64,000 nt of DNA, taken from contig NZ_JAVBXX010000007.1 of the NCBI RefSeq assembly GCF_030824335.1, positions 124,001 through 188,000 of the forward strand, read 5' to 3'. Below are positions 47,361 through 56,239 of the stretch, piece by piece; positions within the stretch are counted from its first letter, which is position 1, and every line of letters starts with the position of its first letter. The notes under the pieces are model-generated. The model saw only the letters and a list, made by a program, of their open reading frames with translations. It ran no database searches and was not told the DNA's origin. A program made the translations under genes and the position numbers. The stretch is from Azonexus sp. (lineage in GTDB: Bacteria; Pseudomonadota; Gammaproteobacteria; Burkholderiales; Rhodocyclaceae).

Positions 47361-49250
47361 TTATTCGCTGCTTTTTTGATTATTGCGGTCAACCAGGAAT
47401 TTTTCGGCAAATTCATCGGCAGCAATCGGTTGGCTGATCAAGTAACCCTGAATGATGTCGCAATCCAGTTTTTGCAAGGCCTCCAGTTGTTCCGTGGTTT
47501 CAACACCTTCGGCAATGACTTTTAACGACAGGCTGTGTGCCATGGCTATGATTGCCTTGACCAGTGCTTGGTTGCTCTCTGCTTTGTCCTTGTGGGTCAG
47601 TTCCCTGATAAACGAGCGGTCTATCTTCAGTCTTGCGACGGGCAAACGTTGCAAGTAGGAGAGGGATGAATAGCCGGTACCGAAGTCATCCAGTGCGATG
47701 GTGATGCCCGCCGCACGCATGCGTTCCAGTTGCTCGATACTGTCGCCTTCGGGGTCAAGAACCACAGATTCGGTAATTTCGACTTCGAGTGCGGAGGTTG
47801 GCAGACCAGTGGCATTCAGCTTGTCGAGGATGAAATTCGATACGGATGGTCGCCAGAATTGCCTTGGCGAGAGATTGATTGCGATCGCCGGAATCTTCCC
47901 GAAGCGATCCTGCCATTGGGCTATCTGCTCTATGGCCTGAGTAATCACCCATTCTCCGATGGGGATGATCAAGCCGCATTCCTCGGCGACTGGAATGAAC
48001 TGGTCTGGCGGAATTCTGGATGTTCCGTCACTCCAGCGCAGCAGTGCTTCAGCACCAATCAGTTGTCCATCAACGGCGGATACCTGCGGCTGGAAGTAGA
48101 GTTCGAACTGTCTTTTCTGCAGCGCCTTGCGCAAACGGGTTTCCAGCGATACGCGCAGGTGGATGCGCTGATCCATTTCTGAGGTATGCGTTCGAATGGC
48201 ATTGCCGCCGGAGGATTTGGCCGCATACATCGCCGTATCGGCGTGGCGGAGCAGGGTCTCACCATCAATGGCATCATCCGGGAAAAGGCTGATTCCGATG
48301 CTTGCACTGGTAAAGAAGTCGAGATCACCACCGTTTAGCGGTTCTGCGATGCTTTCCTTGATTGACTGGGCAACTGCCATTGCATCGGCGGAGTCGATCA
48401 TCGGGTTGAGCAATACGATGAATTCATCGCCCCCTTGGCGGTACAGGCAGCTATTGGCTGGCAAGTTTTGTTTCAGTCTCAGGGAAACAGCTTGCAGCAT
48501 TTGATCGCCGGCGCGATGGCCAAGCGTGTCGTTAATGTTCTTGAAGCGATCAAGATCAATGAAGAGTACAGCCAGGCGCTGATCATTTTCATATCCATCA
48601 TTGATCGCGCTTTGCAGATGTTCGGCAAATAGAAGCCGGTTTGGCAAGCCGGTAAGTGCATCGTGTTGGGCAAGAAACTCCAGTTCTTCCTGATGATTTT
48701 TGCGTTCGGTAATGTCGGTTACCGATCCGACCATCTGGTAGGCCGTTCCTTGCTGGTCGCGGACCGCCAGCCCACGAGATGCGATCCAGAGATATCTGCC
48801 ATCGCTGGCCAATACGCGATACTCACAATAAAAATGGTCGGTTTCGCCTTTTATGTGGCGGGATACTGCCCGGTTGTAGTCGGCGACATCGTCAGGGTGT
48901 ACCAGTTTTAACCAGGCATGAGTGTCGGGAAGGAAGTCTTCCCTGTAGCCGAGTATCTGCAACAGGCGTGTGCCAACCAGCAATTGTTTGGTGACCGGGT
49001 TCCATTCCCAGAATCCGTCGTGTGCTGCCAGCATGGCCAGGTTATAGGCGCGTTTGATGGAGCGAAAGTGGCGATATTCCAGATAGCCAAGTCCGGCAAG
49101 CGAAAGGCCTGTCAAGGCTAGTGCCAGGCCGGAAATCATGCCCGGTTGGAAAAAATTGAAAATCAGGCTGGCCAATACGGCTGCCAAAGCAAAAGTTGCC
49201 AGAAACGGGTGCTGGAGTGATGAGTTCCAGGGAAGGCGTGTGTTTGGCAT
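47361..49250 (-). CDS. Membrane PAS-GGDEF-EAL protein (cyclic-di-GMP turnover)
   Basis: A 629-residue protein: two N-terminal membrane segments (about 16-52), a PAS/PAC domain (about 70-195), a GGDEF domain with intact RQGGDEF (about 269-275) and an EAL domain with GAEALLRW (about 400), NLSPRQF and DDFGTGYSSLSYLQ. The EAL motif reads EAL, so phosphodiesterase activity is possible, and the intact GGDEF may be a cyclase or a GTP-sensing domain. PAS suggests redox or small-molecule input. It follows moaA after 16 bp on the same strand. Confidence 0.93.
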   Translation of the reverse strand: MPNTRLPWNSSLQHPFLATFALAAVLASLIFNFFQPGMISGLALALTGLSLAGLGYLEYRHFRSIKRAYNLAMLAAHDGFWEWNPVTKQLLVGTRLLQILGYREDFLPDTHAWLKLVHPDDVADYNRAVSRHIKGETDHFYCEYRVLASDGRYLWIASRGLAVRDQQGTAYQMVGSVTDITERKNHQEELEFLAQHDALTGLPNRLLFAEHLQSAINDGYENDQRLAVLFIDLDRFKNINDTLGHRAGDQMLQAVSLRLKQNLPANSCLYRQGGDEFIVLLNPMIDSADAMAVAQSIKESIAEPLNGGDLDFFTSASIGISLFPDDAIDGETLLRHADTAMYAAKSSGGNAIRTHTSEMDQRIHLRVSLETRLRKALQKRQFELYFQPQVSAVDGQLIGAEALLRWSDGTSRIPPDQFIPVAEECGLIIPIGEWVITQAIEQIAQWQDRFGKIPAIAINLSPRQFWRPSVSNFILDKLNATGLPTSALEVEITESVVLDPEGDSIEQLERMRAAGITIALDDFGTGYSSLSYLQRLPVARLKIDRSFIRELTHKDKAESNQALVKAIIAMAHSLSLKVIAEGVETTEQLEALQKLDCDIIQGYLISQPIAADEFAEKFLVDRNNQKSSE

Positions 49251-49266
49251 CGGCTTGTGGCGGTTT

Positions 49267-50331
49267 TCAGCCGCCTGTCATCGACATGAAGCGGACAACT
49301 TGTGGGGCATCCATTTGTTGCGTGAAATCATGCCCAAAGGGTTTGATTCCCATGCTGTCTACGATCGCCTGACGTAGTGCCGCATCATCTGTGCCGGTGC
49401 GCAATACGGGCAACAGGTTGAGTGCATCATTTTGCCCCAGACAAGGATAGAGCTCCCCCTTGGCGGTGACACGGACACGGTTGCAGGTGTCGCAAAAGTT
49501 GTGACTGTGTGGGGAAATGAAGCCGATACGCGACTCGCTGCCAGGAATTCGCCAATAGCGAGCAGGGCCCCCTGAACTCTCGGTCGATGGAAGCAATTCG
49601 AAATGTCGGCCAAGCAGTGCAAGGGTTTCCTCGGACGAGATATATGTGTTGTTCCGGCCATGGATTTCGCCAAGGGGCATTTCTTCAATGAAGGATATAT
49701 CCAGTTCTTTGGTCATGGCAAAACGGACCAGATCGACGAATTCATCGTCATTGGTACCCCGCATCATGACAGTATTGAGTTTTGTCCGTCGAAATCCAGC
49801 GTTTGTCGCCGCATCAATGCCGCGCAATACTTTATCTAGGTCACCAATCCGGGTGATTTCCTTGAATCGTTCAGGCTTGAGTGTGTCGAGACTGATGTTG
49901 AGTCGCCGGACACCCGCGGCTTTCAATGGTGCCGCAAAGCGCTCCAGTTGGGAGCCGTTGGTGGTTAGCACTAGATTTTCCAGGCCAGCCAAGGCTCCTA
50001 GCCGCTCAATCAGCCACATGACGTTCTTGCGTACCAGAGGTTCTCCGCCGGTAATGCGTAATTTCGTGACACCTAGATCGACGAAGGTTTTTGCGACTTG
50101 AAGTGACTCTTCCAGACTCATGACTTCCTGGCGCGGCAAAAAAGTCATTTCTTCAGCCATGCAATAAGTGCATCGAAAATCACAGCGATCAGTAATCGAC
50201 AGGCGAACGTAGGTTACATGGCGCCCATATTTGTCGACCAGCGTTCCCGTCGCATGGCTGGCATTGCCGACTATTGGCGAGGAAGCAAGCGAGGCCGGGG
50301 AGAGTTCTGTATGGGGAGTTTCGTTACGCAT
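49267..50331 (-). CDS. moaA: GTP 3',8-cyclase MoaA
   Basis: Radical SAM enzyme of the first step of molybdenum cofactor synthesis. The SAM cluster Cys are C50, C54 and C57 (CDFRCTYC), with ITGGEP following; a second cluster uses CDTCNRVRVTAKGELYPC. The C-terminal GG tail (SMTGG), needed for activity in the family, is present. ATG 50331 gives 354 residues; the N-terminus is about 30 residues longer than usual, so a later start cannot be excluded. No other moa gene is nearby. Confidence 0.95.
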   Translation of the reverse strand: MRNETPHTELSPASLASSPIVGNASHATGTLVDKYGRHVTYVRLSITDRCDFRCTYCMAEEMTFLPRQEVMSLEESLQVAKTFVDLGVTKLRITGGEPLVRKNVMWLIERLGALAGLENLVLTTNGSQLERFAAPLKAAGVRRLNISLDTLKPERFKEITRIGDLDKVLRGIDAATNAGFRRTKLNTVMMRGTNDDEFVDLVRFAMTKELDISFIEEMPLGEIHGRNNTYISSEETLALLGRHFELLPSTESSGGPARYWRIPGSESRIGFISPHSHNFCDTCNRVRVTAKGELYPCLGQNDALNLLPVLRTGTDDAALRQAIVDSMGIKPFGHDFTQQMDAPQVVRFMSMTGG

Positions 50332-50420
50332 GCTGCAGATTATCATTACTCGGCTGGAAGCCAACAAGTGGGTAAATCAAAAATGCTTGCAGGTCGCAGT
50401 GTGTTAAACCATATTCTGAA

Positions 50421-50457
50421 AAGCAAAAAACCCAGTCATCGACTGGGTTTTTTGCTT
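50421..50457. terminator. Bidirectional terminator of tRNA-Asn
   Basis: AAGCAAAAAACCCAGTC / GACTGGGTTTTTTGCTT, perfect stem with ATC loop, immediately beyond the tRNA 3' end on the minus strand. Confidence 0.9.
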
Positions 50458-50464
50458 GAAACTA

Positions 50465-50540
50465 TGGCTCCCCGACCTGGGCTCGAACCAGGGACCTACG
50501 GATTAACAGTCCGGCGCTCTACCGACTGAGCTATCGAGGA
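50465..50540 (-). tRNA. tRNA-Asn (anticodon GTT)
   Basis: 76 nt including CCA. Acceptor TCCTCGA / TCGGGGA, D loop AGCTCAGTCGGTAGAGC, anticodon loop CTGTTAA (GTT), T arm with GGTTCGAGCCC. All arms pair. Confidence 0.97.
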
Positions 50541-50617
50541 ACAGAAGCGCGCATTATAAGAGTAGAATCCAGCTTCGTCAAACGTTTTTGGTCGATTACG
50601 GAATTGGAAATTAGTCG

Positions 50618-52285
50618 ATGAATGCCGGTGTGGTCTATGCGAAAACCCCAATCGGAGAGGAGGCCGTTCGTCAGAGTACGCGGGTTGTTCAGCGTAACCT
50701 GAGAATGGTTCTGGTCCAGGTGGATGGAAAGCTCAGCGTCGGTGAGCTCTCGGCCAAAATCGGCAATGCCAATCTGGTTGAAGGTGCGATTTGTGAATTG
50801 GAAAAGGGAGGCTATATTGTTCCCTTGGCACAAGCTGAATCGGCTTGGGAGATGGGCTTGCAGGTTGTACGCAAGGAGCAGCTCTCGGCCAGTTCCCAGT
50901 TTTCAACTTTCGGTTCCGCCAAAGGACCGGCAAGTCTTGCATCGGCGCATAGTCAGTCGAGTAAATTCTCTTCATTTGGTAAGCCTGTACTTCCAGCGCC
51001 GGAAAGTAGCAACAAAAAGTCTGAGAGAGTCAAGGTTGCTGCGCTTAAAGAGTCCAACGATCTTGCGCCATCCGGGAATCATCGTTCCCTAATCGCCATG
51101 ATTTTTGCTGGCTTGATGGCAATATTGCTGCTTTGTATTGTCGTTGCGGCGTTTTATCCGTATCAACGTCATAAGCTTGGTCTTGAGCAAACGCTTTCTG
51201 CTGCCTTGCAGATTCCCGTAAAAATCGATGATGTATCTCTGAAACTGCTGCCACGTCCGCATCTTTCTCTCCAAGGAATTCGTCTGGGGGAGGGGCAGGG
51301 CCGGCTTGCGGTGATTCAGATACATGAACCATGGAAGCTCATATTGGGTGGTATGGGTACAGCAGAAGAGATCTCCGTTGTTGATCCTGTGCTTCCCGTT
51401 CATTATTTGCTTGCTTTTGCAAACCTGACTACGGCTAAACCCTTTTCATCAAGTATGTTGCGTCGGATTGCCGTAAGTAATCTTGCGGTCAACACGGGGG
51501 CGTCGATTATTTTTGGCCCGTTGAATGGGAACCTGGATTTTGTTTCCGGAAAATTTTCCAGTGCAACATTGGAAACACCGGAGCGTAGTTTGCTGCTCAA
51601 AGCGCTGCCTGACGCTGCGGGTATTGCGCTTTCGATTGAAGGACGTGCCTGGCGCCCCGCAGGATTGCCGATCAATTTTGCATCGTTGCAGGCCAAGGGG
51701 CTTTTACGAGCGGATAAGTTGAGTGTTTCTGAAATTGATACCACGTTTCTTGGCGGCTTGCTCAAAGGGGACTGGACCTTGTCTTGGGGCAGCGAGTTGA
51801 GTATGAGTGGCATGGGGTTTCTGGCGCGTATTGATATGCGCAAGGTTTCTGCTGATCTGGCCCCATTGATGAACGTTGAAGGTGATTTGAGTGGAACTTT
51901 GCGTCTGCAGAGTCGAGGCGCTGATTGGGGGAGCCTGTGGCGTGCGGCAACAGCACAAATCGATGCAGAAATTGTCCGTGGCGTTATCCATGGGGTGAAC
52001 TTGGGTGAAGCAGCGCGCGGGGCTGCGGGGACGACTGTACATGCCGGAATCACCAAGTTTGACAAGCTCAATGCTGGTATCAGCATTGATGCCAGCCATG
52101 TTGCTGTGCGAAACGTTCAACTGGATGCCGGCGTGATGACAGCAACAGGGCAATTCGTCGCAACCAGAGAGGGTAGTGTGGATGGTCGCTTGTTACTGAT
52201 CGCCCGTTCTTCCGTTGCGAGTGCGCGTGTTCCGCTGGCCTTGAGTGGTCGTTTGCCAAACTTGACGCTTGTCACGGAAAAGTAA
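50618..52285 (+). CDS. AsmA-like membrane protein with soluble N-terminal domain
   Basis: A 555-residue protein. Residues 1-75 form a compact helix-rich domain (VGELSAKIGN, LEKGGYIVP) resembling a winged-helix fold; a Ser-rich linker (85-155) leads to one membrane helix (157-180, SLIAMIFAGLMAILLLCIVV), and the rest reads like AsmA-type repeats (SLKLLPRPHLSLQGIRLGEG, VEGDLSGTLRLQSRG). The topology would put the small domain in the cytoplasm and the AsmA part in the periplasm. AsmA-like proteins take part in envelope lipid homeostasis; the exact role here is unknown. A single gene, with terminator after it. Confidence 0.75.
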   Translation: MNAGVVYAKTPIGEEAVRQSTRVVQRNLRMVLVQVDGKLSVGELSAKIGNANLVEGAICELEKGGYIVPLAQAESAWEMGLQVVRKEQLSASSQFSTFGSAKGPASLASAHSQSSKFSSFGKPVLPAPESSNKKSERVKVAALKESNDLAPSGNHRSLIAMIFAGLMAILLLCIVVAAFYPYQRHKLGLEQTLSAALQIPVKIDDVSLKLLPRPHLSLQGIRLGEGQGRLAVIQIHEPWKLILGGMGTAEEISVVDPVLPVHYLLAFANLTTAKPFSSSMLRRIAVSNLAVNTGASIIFGPLNGNLDFVSGKFSSATLETPERSLLLKALPDAAGIALSIEGRAWRPAGLPINFASLQAKGLLRADKLSVSEIDTTFLGGLLKGDWTLSWGSELSMSGMGFLARIDMRKVSADLAPLMNVEGDLSGTLRLQSRGADWGSLWRAATAQIDAEIVRGVIHGVNLGEAARGAAGTTVHAGITKFDKLNAGISIDASHVAVRNVQLDAGVMTATGQFVATREGSVDGRLLLIARSSVASARVPLALSGRLPNLTLVTEK

Positions 52286-52312
52286 AAAGGGCGGGAAAAC
52301 TCCCGCCCTTTT
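52285..52312. terminator. Bidirectional terminator
   Basis: AAAAGGGCGGGA / TCCCGCCCTTTT with AAAC loop, between the convergent AsmA-like and aminotransferase genes. Confidence 0.9.
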
Positions 52313-52330
52313 GGTTATTTCAGAAAGTTG

Positions 52331-53536
52331 TTACTTGGTTACAGTAGCGATGGCTTGGGCGACGTAACCGAGGTTCTTGGTATTCAGTGCCGCCAGGCAG
52401 ATGCGTCCGGTCGACACGGCGTAGATACCAAATTCTTCCTTCATGCGTTCAACTTGAGCGGCGGTCAGGCCGGTGTAGGAGAACATGCCGCGCTGCTGGG
52501 CGACAAAGGAGAAGTCCTGAGGGCAACCGGTTGCCTTGATGGCTTCAACCAGACCGGAGCGCATGGCGCGAATACGATCACGCATGCCTGCCAGTTCAGC
52601 TTCCCACTGGGCACGCAGTTCGACTGATGCGAGCACGGAAGACACCAAGGCGCCACCGTGGATCGGCGGGTTGGAGTAATTGGTGCGAATGACGCGCTTG
52701 ACTTGCGACATGACGCGCGCCGACTCTTCCTTGGATGCGGTGACGACGGACAAGGCACCAACACGTTCGCCGTACAGCGAGAAGTTCTTGGAGAACGAGC
52801 TGGAGGCGAAGAATTGCAAGCCGGATGCCGAGAAGGCGCGGATGGCCACGGCGTCATCATCGATGCCATCGGCAAAGCCTTGGTAGGCCATGTCGAGGAA
52901 GGGTACCAGTCCACGTTCCTTGCAGATGGCGACAACTTCTCCCCACTGGGCGTCGCTCATGTCGGCGCCGGTCGGGTTGTGGCAGCAGGCGTGCAACAGG
53001 ACCACGGAGCCCGGTGCCATCTTGTTGAGGTCGGCCATCATGCCGGTAAAGTTCACGCCACGGGTGGCGGCGTCGTAATAGGCATAGTCCTCGACGATGA
53101 AACCGGCGGCTTCAAACAGGGCGCGGTGGTTTTCCCAGGACGGGTTGCTGATGTAAACCTTGGCATCCGGATTCAGACGCTTCAGATAGTCGGCACCAAT
53201 TTTCAGGGCGCCAGTACCGCCAATGGCTTGTGCCGTGATGACGCGGCCGGCAGCGAGCAGTTCAGAGTCTTTGCCGAACAGCAGGTTCTGGACAGCGGTA
53301 TTGTAGGCAGCCGCTCCTTCAATCGGTTGATAACCACGCGGTGGAGCAGCCTTCAGGCGGGTTTCTTCAGCGGATTTGACGGCGGCAAGCAGCGGAATCT
53401 TGCCGTTATCGTCGAAATAAACGCCAACACCCAGGTTGACCTTGGTATCGCGGGCGTCCGCGTTGAAGGCTTCATTCAGACCGAGGATAGGGTCGCGCGG
53501 GGCCATTTCTACCGCAGCGAAGATCGAAGATGACAT
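52331..53536 (-). CDS. Aromatic amino acid / aspartate aminotransferase
   Basis: PLP-dependent class I aminotransferase of the AspC/TyrB family. The PLP Lys is in SSSFSKNFSLYGERVG; HACCHNPTGAD and NYSNPPIHGG (substrate-binding Arg region) are typical. ATG 53536 follows GGAG and gives 401 residues; the frame upstream is open without support. TyrB-like (aromatic) use is more likely than strict aspartate specificity in betaproteobacteria, but cannot be settled here. Divergent from uvrB. Confidence 0.9.
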   Translation of the reverse strand: MSSSIFAAVEMAPRDPILGLNEAFNADARDTKVNLGVGVYFDDNGKIPLLAAVKSAEETRLKAAPPRGYQPIEGAAAYNTAVQNLLFGKDSELLAAGRVITAQAIGGTGALKIGADYLKRLNPDAKVYISNPSWENHRALFEAAGFIVEDYAYYDAATRGVNFTGMMADLNKMAPGSVVLLHACCHNPTGADMSDAQWGEVVAICKERGLVPFLDMAYQGFADGIDDDAVAIRAFSASGLQFFASSSFSKNFSLYGERVGALSVVTASKEESARVMSQVKRVIRTNYSNPPIHGGALVSSVLASVELRAQWEAELAGMRDRIRAMRSGLVEAIKATGCPQDFSFVAQQRGMFSYTGLTAAQVERMKEEFGIYAVSTGRICLAALNTKNLGYVAQAIATVTK

Positions 53537-53619
53537 AGAGACTCCGTGGAATAATATGAACTGATATGAACTGTTTCGTCCGGCACCTTTGCCGGACGTC
53601 AAAACCCTAAAATTTTAGC
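53537..53619. promoter_or_regulatory. Divergent aminotransferase/uvrB control region
   Basis: 83 bp with a tandem 10-mer ATATGAACTG (53554-53563, 53564-53573) and a 7-bp perfect hairpin GTCCGGC / GCCGGAC (53578-53597). No canonical LexA box (CTGT-8-ACAG) is seen. Confidence 0.4.
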
Positions 53620-55692
53620 ATGAGCGAAACCCAGACACCCGTCCCAGTTGTGACCTTCGAGGGCAGTCCTTACCGATTGCATCAACCTTTTCCTCCTGCT
53701 GGTGACCAACCAGAGGCGATTCGTTTGCTCGTCGAGGGCGTGGAGGATGGCCTTGCCTTCCAGACGCTGCTTGGCGTGACGGGGTCCGGCAAGACTTACA
53801 CGATGGCCAATGTCATCGCCAGAACCGGCCGTCCGGCGCTGATACTGGCGCCGAACAAGACGCTGGCCGCCCAGTTGTATTCCGAGTTCAAGGAGTTTTT
53901 TCCGGAAAACTCGGTTGAGTATTTCGTTTCTTACTACGATTACTATCAGCCGGAGGCTTATGTGCCGTCACGCGATCTGTTCATCGAGAAGGATAGTTCG
54001 ATCAACGATCATATTGAGCAAATGCGCTTGTCAGCTACCAAAAGTCTGATTGAGCGGCGCGACGTAGTGATCGTCGCCACCGTGTCGTGTATCTACGGTA
54101 TTGGGGATCGTGACGAATATCACAACATGATCCTGACGATGCGTGTCGGTGACAAACTGGACCAGCGCGACATCGTCAAGCGCCTGACCGACATGCAGTA
54201 CGAGCGCAACGACATGGATTTTCATCGCGGTATCTTTCGCGTGCGGGGGGACGTCATCGACATCTTCCCCGCAGAACATGCCGAACACGCCATTCGGGTT
54301 TCCTTGTTTGACGACGAGATCGAGAATTTGCAGTTTTTTGACCCGTTGACCGGACAATTGCTGCACAAGGCGCTGCGTTTTACGGTTTTCCCGGCGTCGC
54401 ATTACGTCACGCCGCGTGCTACGGTGGTGCGTGCCATTGAGGCGATCAAGCAGGAGTTGCGTGAACGCATCGATTTCTTCACGAAAAATGACAAGCTGGT
54501 GGAAGCGCAGCGCATCGAGCAACGGACCCGCTTCGATATTGAAATGCTCGACCAGATTGGTTTCTGTAAAGGCATCGAGAATTACTCGCGGCATTTTTCC
54601 GGACGCAAGGCCGGGGAGTCGCCACCGACCTTGATCGATTATCTGCCCCGTGATGCATTGATGTTTATCGACGAGTCGCACGTCAGTATTGGTCAGGTTG
54701 GCGGGATGTTTAAGGGCGATCGCTCGCGCAAGGAAAACCTGGTCGATTACGGTTTTCGCCTGCCATCGGCACTCGACAATCGGCCATTGCAATTCAATGA
54801 GTTCGAGGCGCACATGCGCCAGACAGTGTTCGTTTCGGCAACGCCAGCAGATTACGAGAATCAGCATGCTGGTCAGGTGGTCGAGCAGGTGGCACGTCCC
54901 ACTGGATTGATTGATCCAGAAGTGATTGTTCGGCCGGCAACGACTCAGGTTGACGATTTGCTGGGTGAAATCACCAAGCGTGTGGAAGTGGGGGAGCGTG
55001 TGCTGGTCACAACCTTGACCAAGCGCATGGCGGAAGATCTGACGGATTTTCTGGCCGATAATGAGATCAAAGTGCGCTATCTGCATTCAGATATCGATAC
55101 GGTCGAACGCGTTGAAATCATCCGAGATTTGCGCTTAGGCGAATTCGACGTGCTGGTCGGGATCAATTTGCTGCGTGAAGGACTGGATATTCCTGAGGTT
55201 TCGCTGGTCGCTATTCTCGATGCCGATAAAGAAGGTTTCCTGCGCTCCGAACGCTCCTTGATTCAAACCATTGGTCGGGCGGCGCGGCACATTCATGGCA
55301 CAGCCATCCTTTACGCTGATAGGATTACGCAATCCATGCAGAAAGCCATCGCCGAGACGGAGCGGCGACGCGAAAAGCAGATCGCATTCAACCTTCAGCA
55401 CGGCATTGTTCCTCGTGGGGTGTCAAAGAAAATCAAGGACATCATCGACGGGGTATACAACGCCGAATCGGCCCAGACCGAGCTGAAGGCAGCACAGCAG
55501 CGTGCGGTCTACGAAGCTATGGATGAAAAAACCGTTGCCAGGGAAATCAAGCGCCTGGAAAAGCAGATGCTTGAGTGCGCAAAAAACCTGGAATTCGAAA
55601 AAGCGGCGGCGGCCCGTGACGAACTGTTCAGGCTCAGGGAGCAGGTATTCGGCGCGGCGCAGCACGACCCTGATGGAGAGGCAAGGAAATGA
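53620..55692 (+). CDS. uvrB: Excinuclease ABC subunit B
   Basis: Damage-verification helicase of nucleotide excision repair. Walker A GVTGSGKT is at residues 52-59, the beta-hairpin segment [12 protein letters not shown] follows, then helicase motifs ([25 protein letters not shown]) and a C-terminal UVR motif ([18 protein letters not shown]) for UvrC contact. Length is 690. It overlaps the next gene by 4 bp. Confidence 0.98.
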   Translation: MSETQTPVPVVTFEGSPYRLHQPFPPAGDQPEAIRLLVEGVEDGLAFQTLLGVTGSGKTYTMANVIARTGRPALILAPNKTLAAQLYSEFKEFFPENSVEYFVSYYDYYQPEAYVPSRDLFIEKDSSINDHIEQMRLSATKSLIERRDVVIVATVSCIYGIGDRDEYHNMILTMRVGDKLDQRDIVKRLTDMQYERNDMDFHRGIFRVRGDVIDIFPAEHAEHAIRVSLFDDEIENLQFFDPLTGQLLHKALRFTVFPASHYVTPRATVVRAIEAIKQELRERIDFFTKNDKLVEAQRIEQRTRFDIEMLDQIGFCKGIENYSRHFSGRKAGESPPTLIDYLPRDALMFIDESHVSIGQVGGMFKGDRSRKENLVDYGFRLPSALDNRPLQFNEFEAHMRQTVFVSATPADYENQHAGQVVEQVARPTGLIDPEVIVRPATTQVDDLLGEITKRVEVGERVLVTTLTKRMAEDLTDFLADNEIKVRYLHSDIDTVERVEIIRDLRLGEFDVLVGINLLREGLDIPEVSLVAILDADKEGFLRSERSLIQTIGRAARHIHGTAILYADRITQSMQKAIAETERRREKQIAFNLQHGIVPRGVSKKIKDIIDGVYNAESAQTELKAAQQRAVYEAMDEKTVAREIKRLEKQMLECAKNLEFEKAAAARDELFRLREQVFGAAQHDPDGEARK

Positions 55693-56171
55693 ACTATCGC
55701 GTGCTACTTGTCTGCATGGGCAATATCTGTCGTTCGCCGACAGCCGAGTGTGTATTAAGAAAATTCATAAAAACCAATAGCTTGGGAAGCAAAATTGAAG
55801 TTGACTCCGCTGGAACGCACGGTTACCACGTCGGAGAAGCACCGGATTCTAGAACTCAGCGCGCAGCATCAATCCGCGGTTACGATCTTTCCCAATTAAG
55901 GGCGCGCAAGGTGGCTGGTCAGGATCTTGACTATTTCGACCTGATTTTGGCAATGGACAAAAGCAATCTTGATAATCTGCAGCGTATGGCAACGCCGGAG
56001 CAACTACCCAAAATTCGACTGTTTATGGATTACGCACAAAATTTTGACGACGATGAGGTTCCCGATCCGTACTATGGCTTGGGTCATGGCTTCGATCTGG
56101 TGCTGGACATGGTTGAGGATGCCGCAAAAGGCGTGGTTGATGATCTAAAAAAGAAGGTTGCAAGCGGTTGA
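55689..56171 (+). CDS. Low-molecular-weight protein tyrosine phosphatase
   Basis: A 160-residue phosphatase with the P-loop CMGNICRS (C9, R15) near the N-terminus and the general-acid loop VPDPYYG near residue 125. Removes phosphate from tyrosine on proteins or from small molecules. It overlaps uvrB (ATGA), so the two are co-transcribed; no tyrosine kinase or exopolysaccharide genes are nearby, so the substrate is open. Confidence 0.92.
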   Translation: MNYRVLLVCMGNICRSPTAECVLRKFIKTNSLGSKIEVDSAGTHGYHVGEAPDSRTQRAASIRGYDLSQLRARKVAGQDLDYFDLILAMDKSNLDNLQRMATPEQLPKIRLFMDYAQNFDDDEVPDPYYGLGHGFDLVLDMVEDAAKGVVDDLKKKVASG

Positions 56172-56192
56172 GCTTGTGGTTTCTACTGCCGT

Positions 56193-56222
56193 AAAAAAGG
56201 GCGTCTCACGGACGCCCTTTTT
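56193..56222. terminator. Bidirectional terminator
   Basis: AAAAAGGGCGTC / GACGCCCTTTTT with TCACG loop, between the convergent phosphatase and rne genes. Confidence 0.9.
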
Positions 56223-56239
56223 AATGTGGTTGAAATTTC

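Noticed and set aside
53574-53600. Possible LexA box before uvrB
   Set aside because: The CTGT at 53571 is not followed by ACAG at the right distance; the GTCCGGC/GCCGGAC element is a short hairpin.
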